Below are positions 55,395-64,000 of a stretch of 64,000 nt of DNA, piece after piece. A program made the position numbers and the translations under genes. Position 1 is the first letter of the stretch. Every line of letters starts with the position of its first letter. This DNA comes from Stomoxys calcitrans (taxonomy: Eukaryota; Arthropoda; Insecta; Diptera; Muscidae): contig NC_081555.1 of the NCBI RefSeq assembly GCF_963082655.1, forward strand, positions 94,008,914 to 94,072,913, given 5' to 3'. The notes under the pieces were generated by a model. That model did no database searches, was not told the DNA's origin, and saw nothing but the letters and a program-made list of their open reading frames with translations.

Positions 55395-55905
55395 TTTCAG
55401 TTAAAGCAATTTCGATTTTAACAAAAACGAATAAAATCAACTAATTTTCTATCATCGGCTACACGGCGGCGTTCCAAAACGTCAAAGCTACGAGAAAAAC
55501 ATAATGCAAACAAAGATGCCAGATTTTCATATTGTGTGGTCCATCGCTTGTTTGTCACTGCCAAGACTAGGTGGCAACAGTGTCAACATCTGTCAGATGT
55601 TAATACATAAAAAAGTTTATACGTAAAAAATAGTGTAATTTCTGAAATTAATATTCCTTAGTTTTCTAATACCCTTAAAAAAGTAAACTTTCTGCGTGGA
55701 TGGCGATGTTAATGTGCCAGCCGATAATGCAAATACAACATGAACAAATATTCAAATAAAAACGAACGGAAGTTAAATTAACTCGCAGCAATTGATCTCC
55801 GAGATAACAATAACTATAAGGGCAGCTTAGCTCGCTCGAGGGTAGCACAAGGAACGAGTAAATTTTCATTTCCTTAATAATATAGGACCGGAGAGCATAT
55901 TAATT
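55395..55905. promoter_or_regulatory. NELF-B / MADF-BESS divergent promoter region
   Basis: This is 511 bp between the two start codons, with no transposon recognised. TCATCGGCTACACGGCGGCG at about 55452 is the most GC-rich patch near NELF-B. No TATA box is convincing, and a shared bidirectional promoter is plausible. Confidence 0.4.
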
Positions 55906-58900
55906 ATGCAAAACATCAGTAAGTTCTTGGCTTTTTTTTTTGAAATATGCAGCATTAACTGCTTACACCATACCCTAATAGATAAATGCAAAAAATTAAA
56001 AAGTCCCCACAGAAAAATGCTACAGGCTTAAAGGTACTGAATTACAACAGAACATCGTTAGCCAAACAATTGGGTACGTTTAAATTCGCGCCTATTTTTA
56101 ATTTCAGTAAAGCTTTAAACATAGTTAAGAATTAGAATTAGAAAAAGTGGAAGGAAGACAAAAAATTGATGTTCGTCCTAAGCATATTCAAATATAAGTT
56201 TGCTGATGTACCTGTTCCTTTGATAACCAAGGATTTTATAGCAAACTTTTGTAACATATTAATGAAGCATACTACTCTGGTGAGTAAGGGAAAGTAGAAG
56301 GAAGACAGAAAATCGATGTTCGTCCTTAGCAAGTTCAAATAGTAGCAATTGTGTTGGAGGTCTAAGTGCAAGTTTTCTGATGTACCTATTCCTTTAATAA
56401 CCAAGGATGGTGTAGCAAAATGTTGTAGTATATTATAGGTTCGTCCTTAGCAAGTTCAAATAGTAGCAATTGTGTTGGAGGTCTAAGTGCAAGTTTTCTG
56501 ATGTACCTGTTCCTTTAAAAACCAAGGATGGTGTAGCAAAATGTTGTAGTATATTATAGGTATCTCTTTGATGGATCAGCTAATTAACAATTTTTATATT
56601 AATTTTCTGCTCTAGAGAGAAGACGATACCAAAAAGATTTGGCTCCCACGGATGATATCGTGACTTTAATACACTTAGTTCGCCAGAATCCTGCGTTGTA
56701 TAATTATAAATTAAACCCAAATCAACGTAGGCGTAGTGACATCCTTAATGGTTGGGCAAATATAGCTGCTGCAATAGGGAGTAAGTATATTTTGAAAGTT
56801 TTAACTTTTAATTAAGTTTTTTTCAGAAAGCTATTTCGAACTGAATGGAATATTTGAATCGCGCCACCTGACCTCTCGACCCGGGAACATTCCTGGCCAA
56901 TGACACCTCCCCTTCTGTAAATCTTTGGCAAAAACAAATGTGTTTTCTACTTGTAAATTGTTTTTCACCCACAGTGCCAAACACTCATACAATTTTAGTC
57001 CACTATGTTACCACAGTAGCGCCTGACCAACCACTAGGGTGGGAGTTGAACTCACGACGCCTGCAACTTAGCTACTGAGGCCCAACATGACATTAGAATT
57101 GATTATTATTTTAGGGGTTGACAGTATGCAGTAATATCGTAAAAGGCTAATCAAAGGAAACCGGTTTATATGGAAGTTATATAACGTTATTCACCGATCT
57201 GAATCGTACTTGGCACAGTTGTTGAAAGTCGCAACAGACCGCCACGTGTGAAATTTCAGCCAAATCGGATAACAATTGCAATTGGGCTTAAGATCTTTTT
57301 GGATGGGAATCGTACTTGGCACGGTTGTTGAAAGTTGTAACAGAACACAACTTGCATAACATAACACTTGCGTTTCAAACCGCTTTGTACAACTTACTGT
57401 TGTTTTTGTTTCAGCCACATATTTGTATGTGGAGGTAGCGAGTCTCGTCAAGCTCCACAGTTGAGCAAGCTCGTAAGGAACGATTGCCGCTGAAACGTTT
57501 TGCCATTGGTTTTTAAAGGTGCCAATAACTCGACTTGTCATATCGAGTATCATAGGCACTCAGTATTTAACCAAGAGTCGGTGTTGCCAGGGCAGGGGCA
57601 AACTTCTCACATATCAATGAGTGATGTCCGATAGAAGTTTTAAGGTCAATGATAAGGGTCCTCCTTTTTATAGCAGAGTCCGAACGGCGTGCCGCTGTGC
57701 GACACCTCTTTTGAGGAGAAGTATTTACATGGCATAGTACCTCTCAAAAGTCACCAGCATTAGGAGGGGATAACCACCGCTGAAATTGTTTCTGATGTCC
57801 TCGCCAAACATTGAACCCAGGCGTTCAGCGTCATAGGCGTAGAAGCTAACCTCTGCGCTACGGTTTCCCTCCCTATTGGGAATGTTCAGAGGCAACTTTG
57901 CTTTGCCGGTGCTATCCGCCCTCTTAATGAGGTTCTCTACTCCATACCGCTCATTGTCCGCAACTGTAATTCAAGGAGCATTCTACTATGCACAAACTGT
58001 GAACGCTCCCGGTAGCTCTCAGCTGAGCTTCCCGTGATGACGACGAACAACACTATCCCATGGCAGCCGGTTGTATGTACCGGATTGACTCGATGGAATC
58101 CTTCATCGGCAGGGGCTACCACCTCAGTGTACAACACATTGCTACAACGACAGCAACGATAAACACCACATAAATCCCATGGCAGCCGGTTGTACGTACC
58201 GGATTGACCCGATGAAGTTCTTCATCGGCAAGGGCTGCCGCCTCAGTGTATAACACACTGCTACAACAACAACAACCATATAAATCGGAGCACAGATGAA
58301 TAAGGGAAAAGCTCCTGGGGATCTCTAGGCAAATTTTAAAGAGCTGCAAAAGCCAATATAGTGCATCGCTTAGAGCTCCTAAAAGACGACAACGTTGCTG
58401 ATATAACATCATTTCTGTTAACCACATGTTTATGCCAAGTTATGTTTAAAACAAATTCCAGCGGATGTTAAAATTAAAAAAATATATATTTTTTTCCATT
58501 AATATTCAATATTTTATCTCTTTTAAATATTAAATATTTTATTAGACCGTTACACTGTCGAGGAGTGTCGTCGAAAATGGAAAAATCTTAGAGATACCTA
58601 CCATCAGTACCGGCTGCGAAAGCCAAAAATCGGTGACGGTCTGTCCAAATGGCGTTACGCCAAAGACATGGAATTTCTATCGAATGTTTATCAGCCGAAA
58701 CTAAAATCAAATCGCACACAAAACTTTAACGCTACGCCACAGGATAATCTATTGCACAGTGTTTCGGAGAGCAACGATGAGCATGACCAGGTGGTACATC
58801 AGGACATGGTACATACTGGCATCATTTCTGTTAACGACACTGACACATTTATATTGACCGCCTACGAAGATGTAACACACGACAACGATGTCAGACATGA

Positions 58901-59864
58901 AGATCCTAATATGTCGCATGGGGAACTCAATCACGACAATAGCATGGAAGATTGCGTGGAAATTGTCAAGCACGAACAGCATAATACTTTGGATGATGAT
59001 GGTAATACCGGCGCTGAAGTAGACTATGAAGAAGTGTGTCTATATGAAGAATCCGGGAATACGCCCAGCGTAGATTGTGAGACAATAATTGGGGCACCTG
59101 GAAATTCGGCTAATTCGGACGATACCAAGTTTCAGTATATCGATACACATGATTTTTGCATTGGCTCTATGAATCCTACACGCTCCCAATATTCCAGTAG
59201 TGCTAGTAGTGTCATAGGTGCTGCAAGTACTCTTAAATTAAAAAATTTGCCCATGGTTACATCGTCGACACCAATGCCTTCAACATCATCGAATAACACA
59301 CTGGATTCGACAACGCCCTGTGTTACAATAGCCGCATCCTCTGCTGTACATATACAACAACAATTGCCGGAGCTGACCCCATCCCCCACCACTCCATCCG
59401 GTGGAAATGCGGCAACTTCGACATCTTCTTCAAATTCATCTGTCAAACCAGACTCGAATTCGTTGCTGACAACAAATACGCACCAACAGCATCAAACACA
59501 AACACAATCGCAACAACAACAACCTCCGCCTTCATATTCCAGTAACCATAATTCCTCTTCATCCAACAACAACAATAACAACAACAAAATGGGAACGTAC
59601 ACTCTGTCATCAAAGTGTCCTGTAGCCGACTATTGTAACCATCAACGTGAAGAGTGTGATTTATTTTTCGATTTTCTAAAGAAAAAAATTCAACGCTTTC
59701 CTCCCGAAGAGATAACCTCAATTCAAGTGGAGTTCCTCAATTGTGTTTTGCGTCGTGAAGCTGAACATGCACAGAAAGCACAGCAACAGCAACAACAACA
59801 ACAACAACAACAGCAACAGCTACAACAGTCCCACCACCATCATCATCACACATCTATGAACTAG
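55906..59864 (+). CDS. MADF-BESS domain transcription factor
   Basis: MADF-BESS proteins (Adf-1 type) bind DNA through a Myb-like MADF domain and other proteins through BESS. Exons 55906-55918, 56616-56780 and 58546-59864 join in frame to 498 residues. The 13-base first exon encodes MQNI and fits by phase, but it is the least certain part. MADF spans about residues 18-105: DDIVTLIHLVRQNPALYNYK, RRRSDILNGWANIAAAIGN, VEECRRKWKNLRDTYHQYRL, LSKWRYAKDMEFLSNVY. An acidic and then Ser/Thr/Gln-rich linker follows. BESS is near 428-465 (ECDLFFDFLKKKIQRFPPEE, then SIQVEFLNCVL). The end has a Gln run and six His. Intron 2 (1.77 kb) is mostly nested SINEs. I do not assign a gene name. Confidence 0.88.
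56148..56560. repeat. 121-bp tandem repeat in MADF-BESS intron 1
   Basis: The copies at 56319-56439 and 56440-56560 differ at only a couple of bases. They share CGTCCTTAGCAAGTTCAAAT and AACCAAGGATGGTGTAGCAA-type blocks. A diverged, shorter relative lies at about 56148-56260. Confidence 0.9.
57010..57095 (-). repeat. tRNA-like SINE fragment
   Basis: On the minus strand there is an A box TCAGTAGCTAAGTTGC (57063-57078) and a B-box-like AGTTCAACTCC (57042-57052). A GCGCTACTGTGGTAACA block follows, related to CACAGTAGCGACAGACC at 23.62 kb. Remnant of a second tRNA-derived SINE. Confidence 0.6.
57180..57370. repeat. two 'cannot-resolve' short units like those at 8.7-9.0 kb
   Basis: CGTACTTGGCACAGTTGTTG and CGTACTTGGCACGGTTGTTG repeat about 110 bp apart, with CAGCCAAATCGGATAAC between. 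They resemble the AACTGTGCAAATTATGG units in the Dsp1 intron. Confidence 0.55.
57405..58290. repeat. nest: SINE B copy 11 broken by SINE A and two SINE C
   Basis: Minus-sense SINE B runs 57405-57595. It is interrupted by minus-sense SINE A copy 6 (about 57596-57870), resumes at about 57905-58045, and is broken again by plus-sense SINE C copies at 58052-58155 and 58176-58274. The second SINE C is flanked by ACCACATAAAT (58165-58175) and ACCATATAAAT (58275-58285), in the middle of the SINE B block AACACCACACAAATCGGAGC. All of it lies in MADF-BESS intron 2. Confidence 0.85.
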
Positions 59865-60060
59865 TAGCAGAGAGCTGTAAATCTGATCTCTATTAAAGAG
59901 TATTTTATCTCCCCCACCCACCACCCTCCCATCAATGGTTTCACATGAAGATAAAATGTTTTTTTTTCTTATTTGTATTGTTTAAAAATAGTAAATTTGT
60001 ACGTACGTATACATAGCTCTAATGTAGATATTTTATTTTAAATAAAAACTAAGTGAAAAA
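59865..60060 (+). other. MADF-BESS gene 3' UTR
   Basis: A short AT-rich tail after the stop, with AATAAA at 60041-60046. Confidence 0.6.
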
Positions 60061-60269
60061 GTTATGCATAAAATGATGCTTGCATCTGATTTAAATTTCA
60101 TATATGTATCTTTAAGTAACTAGTTCCATTTCATAGTCACTACGTATTTTTAATAACCACCACACACATAGAATCGAAATAGGGACTCCTCCAAATCTTA
60201 ATATAAACTTTCCTTGATCACTTTTGGATGGGTAAATAGGATTTGGAGTTTCATATTGGAGTCTGTTCT

Positions 60270-60375
60270 TGTGGGCCGATTATGTATTGCAACTCAACTT
60301 TAGTTGCGTTGCCAAGAGATAAACATATGAATCAAAAGTTAGCATAAAAATGGAAATTTTTTAATTGTCATTTAA
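60270..60375 (+). repeat. MITE F, partial copy
   Basis: GGCCGATTATGTATTGCAAC, CTTTAGTTGCGTTGCCAAGA and AAAAATGGAAATTTTTTAAT as in the 16.6 kb copies. The right terminus is lost. Confidence 0.75.
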
Positions 60376-60599
60376 ACGTTCAGCTAAAATATACTGAAAA
60401 TACTCTGAAAAGCGAAAAATGAAAAGTCCCCCCAAAACGACCCTGGCAAACAATTTAAGGGCAATAATTTGGCAATCTGAAAAAAATTAATGTTTAAACT
60501 TTTTATAGAGAAGGTTAAATAAAGCACATGCGGGTGTATTAGTAGAAGATATGGAAAGAACATTTTTCCCATTTGCTAAGCCGAACAAATCCCTGATGA

Positions 60600-61110
60600 C
60601 GTCAGAATAAATCAGAGTAGCAGCAACCTTGCTGAAGAACAAGAAGGCAGTAGGACTCGATAGATTTTCGGTGAACTATTGGCATCATGCAGAAGGGGCT
60701 AGCTGTCTAGCATAACTAACGCTAAAGAATGTATACTACTCAGTCAGAACCCACTATCCAGACAGAAGAACAACGAGGCAGTCAGAGGCGAAATGTGATA
60801 CCGTCGTAGCAACAGGACAAAACCTTTGTTGTCATACAAAACCCTGCTAAACCAAGCTTTCCACGAAAGGATTTTTTTAATGGGTAGCTAGGCGCACCAA
60901 AATAAGGTTCACGTAGCAGGTTCACCGGCAGAAGAACAACGTGGAGGCAGCACCTGATGGATTGCCAGCTAAACTATTTAGGAGCAGGCTAGAAGGAGAT
61001 TGGAACCTAAGTATGTCCCATATTCAAAACAGTATCTATCAACAACACAGATTTAATTCCGGTTTCATCTTATCCAATATATATACGAGAATACTGTGTT
61101 GGAGATCAAA
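60600..61110 (+). mobile_element. LINE family R, two RT fragments
   Basis: The + strand reads LLKNKKAVGLDRFSVNYWH near 60630, then EAAPDGLPAKLF near 60945 and a RFNSGF-like block. These are overlapping starts of the RT region (compare KNNKAAGDDGLPAELL at 38.35 kb). Badly broken. Confidence 0.65.
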
Positions 61111-61130
61111 CTATATGAATATCTATTCTG

Positions 61131-61518
61131 TTGTTGTTGTAGCCACATTTTTATGTGGAGGTGGCGAACCTTCTTCAAGCTCCTGTATGTGAGCAAGCTC
61201 GTTCCGGTTCAAAGGACCAATCGCCGCCGGAAGAGGGTGGCCATAGGTAATTGAAAGCGCCAATAACTCGCCTTGTCATATCGAGCATCATAGACACTCA
61301 GTATTTGTGCAAGAGAGCCGGTGCCGCCCGGCCTCTCACTCAGACTCTCCGCTCGTTACCGCTGATTTTCCGCGACTGCCGTTGCAGTTAATCCGTATGC
61401 AGCATTCCACTATCCGTTAGCTCGCAGCTAAGCTTCTCGTGACAGCAATGAACACCACACTGATCGGACCTCCATATTCCAGCCTGTGTGGTGCTCACAG
61501 CTATCCCGTGCCGGGAAA
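61131..61518 (-). mobile_element. SINE-like family B, copy 12, with 10-bp target duplication
   Basis: A complete 388-bp copy in minus sense, from TTGTTGTTGTAGCCACATTT to AGCTATCCCGTGCCGGGAAA. It is flanked by identical ATCTATTCTG at 61121-61130 and 61519-61528. The duplication defines both ends of the family. Confidence 0.92.
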
Positions 61519-61528
61519 ATCTATTCTG

Positions 61529-62337
61529 ATTTAGGATAGTGCGAAAAATGTTCTGCATAGCCAATTAAGCAAGTAATAATAACTTTTTATACTTTTAAAT
61601 ATATTTGTAAATTTTTATTTCTGTTTCTATTAACGGATCTTAATTGGGTATAAATTATCATCAATATCATGCAGAATTCCCTTTTTTTGTTTGCAAGAAG
61701 ATTTAACGGTTTTTTTTATAAGTAGGTCGCCATCTTTAAGTCATGACAACGATGATTGAATTCAGTCAGTAGTCTACCATTTCATTACGGAATAATTGCA
61801 CTCTAAAATCTCTTATTGCACCATCTTTTACAATACTCAATTTTATTTTCCCGAAGATTTTTACGAGATTATATTTTTTTTTTATTTGATATTCTAGTAT
61901 ACAGACAAGTCATAGGCATTCGGCTATGTTCATTGATTGAGAAAAAGAATGAAAGTTTCTTGTTTTAGCAATTGACTATCCACAATTGTACATTTATAAT
62001 TCGGATTCAGAAACATTTAGGGAAGGCAATTTCAATACCCACGAAATAGTTGACATCTAAGCAATTTCTCATAGCTTGACTTTTTCCTACACGAAGTGTG
62101 GAATAAAATCAAATTGTCTTTTCAACTATATTGTGGTGATGTATTCAATTGCCATACCTTTGTGGTCAAATTAGCATACATCTATAGAGCTGCAATCTTT
62201 TAAGTTTAACTTAAATGTAAAGGAACACAAAGAACTTAACTATTTTTGGCAAACAAAAAAACTAATTAGCTATTTACAAGTTATGCGTTGTAAGGATAAA
62301 AAAAATAATCCAGGGGGAAAAACAAAAATAAAATAAA
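61529..62337 (-). other. AT-rich DNA, PDP 3' flank
   Basis: No coding sequence or repeat recognised. It probably includes the PDP 3' UTR next to 62337. Confidence 0.4.
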
Positions 62338-64000
62338 TTATGATGATTTTGATGTTAAGGCTTTAATACGCTCTGAGTTAAAGTAAATAACTGTAATGGT
62401 GATGTCATCACGGTAATAACGTACAGAATCTTGAGGTAGTGAGAGGTAATACGATATTTTTGAGTGTTCCACACCATAATCGGTGCCACCCAAAGCATGA
62501 CGAATTAAATGTGTTGCAGAGTTTTGATCCAATGGTTTTCTTTTGCGTCCCGCCCTATAGTAACATTGGAAATTGAGGAATATTTATAATAAAAGTTTTC
62601 AAAATATTTTTCAAGTTACTTACTTGCGTTCAGCCAAAATATCCGATATAGCTTGCAATGTGACATCGCCGCTGGGCAATTTTACGGGCTCCATTATTAT
62701 TTTCGAGTTTAAATGTTCGGCTACAAGGGCAACAACTTGCGATGGTGAAAGGAAATCCCATAAGCCATCGCTGCCCATAACTAAAAACTTATCGTTGACT
62801 GTAAGGCGATGATGTTCAACATCAGGCCTAGCCGTTAAATACGGTGGTGTATGATAGTTTGGAGGAACAAAGTTCTCTCCAAATACAGGTACTACATGCT
62901 TGTCCAAATCTTCTTTGGACCATTTGTAACGGAAATCGCCTAGAGCTCTTAGCGGTGCCAGCTGGCCCAGCAAACGATCTCCACGTATTGCGGTGTCATT
63001 TTCCTCCTTGGGATGTTCCGAGAGAATACGTGCAACTTCTTGTTGGTTATCGGTATTGTGTTCGTTGTTCAGCTTCTTGGAAGTCCATTGGCCGGTTTCG
63101 GAGCATTGTGTGCCCAAAACAGCCGTACAATCACCAGTGCTGGCCAAATGTAAGTCAAGACCCTCAACATGAGCTACAACAGCCACAGCGCCCGACATAG
63201 CAACAGACATAGTCATCATACTCGTTTTAGTTAAAGCCTCGTCAGACATATCCCTATCCAGAAGCAAAAAAGCATCTTCTATTGCTTTAGCTCGAGGTTT
63301 CGACGTTTGGCTGGATAGATGATTGATAAATTTCATAAAACTCTCTTCATAAATATCTTTGATCTCCTTGACAAAGTCCACCTGCATGTATACAATATTA
63401 AAATATCAAGGAAACAAACACTACATATAGTTTGTGGGACACTATCTATACCTTGTCATTATGGCACTTTAAAAATGTTTGACTATTGCAACCGTTTTGG
63501 ATTTGTTCATTTAATACCTTACGATCTATAATGGAGGCGGCTATATAACGCAACAGGCGTTTTGAAATAACTTGAGAACAAGCAGGTCCACCATGGCCAT
63601 CGAAAATTCCGCAAATAAACCCTTAAGAATGAACAAGTAAACAGCGTTAGCAATGCTAATATGGGAGGCAACTACAATAGATGACTTACCTGGTTTATTA
63701 TTAAAACTCGCTTCTGTTCTAGTGTCTTCACATGGTGAATTGGACGCCAATTGATTAGTTTCATAACTTAAAACAGTGCTTTGATCGTCGGTGAAAGTGT
63801 ACATAAATTCATTTTCACGTAAAATTAAATTAACCTTGAAAAATAACAAAAATCAAATGTCAACATATAGTGTTAGAACTACATATGTAATCGTCTCTGC
63901 AAGAGAAGGGACATTTTGCTTACATCGTACGGCGATAAATGTGGCAGTTGATTTTGCCTTTGTGTGGTGATGCAAAACTTTCGTTTAACCTCAACAAAGC
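62338..64000 (-). CDS. Pdp: Pyruvate dehydrogenase phosphatase (PP2C), 5' end outside window
   Basis: The mitochondrial-matrix Mg/Mn-dependent PP2C phosphatase that dephosphorylates and activates pyruvate dehydrogenase E1alpha. Five visible exons on the minus strand: 64000-63924 (partial), 63834-63690, 63621-63452, 63381-62624 and 62554-62338. They give 454 residues to the stop. Visible PP2C motifs: ICGIFDGHGGPACSQVISKR (first metal Asp in FDGHGG), HLASTGDCTAVLG, LRALGDFRYKWSKEDLDKHV, VMGSDGLWDFLSPSQVV and YYRDDITITVIYF. The VDFVKEIKDIYEESF and LPHLSPYDVNLILRENEF blocks are PDP-type rather than general PP2C. The mitochondrial targeting peptide and start codon lie beyond 64000. Confidence 0.95.

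Noticed and set aside
1..64000. CRISPR arrays, bacterial operons or integrated prophage
   Set aside because: Repeats are transposon or tandem type, genes have spliceosomal introns, and no prokaryotic gene organisation is present.

Overview
The window is nuclear DNA from a higher fly, most likely a calyptrate (muscid-type) dipteran. All genes are fly orthologues split by short GT-AG introns. Intergenic DNA is AT-rich and packed with degraded LINEs, SINEs and MITEs. Species was not determined; the assignment rests on protein similarity and repeat style.

Layout. (1) 1-11.2 kb: 3' half of Dsp1 (HMGB protein, + strand). Its introns hold a foldback-type 31-bp repeat array, LINE pieces and several SINEs, and its 3' UTR is long and A-rich. 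(2) 11.2-31.2 kb: a repeat-rich stretch with no convincing host gene, containing LINE remnants, palindromic MITEs, tRNA-like SINEs, tandem duplications and A-rich UTR-like blocks. (3) 31.2-34.9 kb: a five-exon XK-related membrane protein (+). (4) 35-40 kb: LINE remains. (5) 40.2-41.05 kb: SPAG7-like R3H protein (-). (6) 41.4-44.7 kb: LINE and SINE debris and a CACTCACG-type array. (7) 45.3-64 kb: a dense housekeeping block with PIG-A (-), Hira (+), NELF-B (-), a MADF-BESS protein (+) and the 3' part of pyruvate dehydrogenase phosphatase (-). PIG-A/Hira and NELF-B/MADF-BESS are divergent pairs; Hira and NELF-B converge tail to tail.

The genes are not one pathway. Dsp1, Hira, NELF-B and the MADF-BESS protein act on chromatin or transcription, PIG-A starts GPI-anchor synthesis, and PDP activates mitochondrial pyruvate dehydrogenase. 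Physical linkage probably reflects conserved fly synteny.

The most unusual content is in the repeats. A very short SINE-like unit (about 90-100 bp) and a 388-bp SINE-like family both have target-site duplications, and both end in the same GCTACAACAACAAC-type tail as a LINE present here. A third, tRNA-derived SINE family and a FB-like inverted array of 31-bp repeats are also present. I found no CRISPR, rRNA gene or intact tRNA gene.
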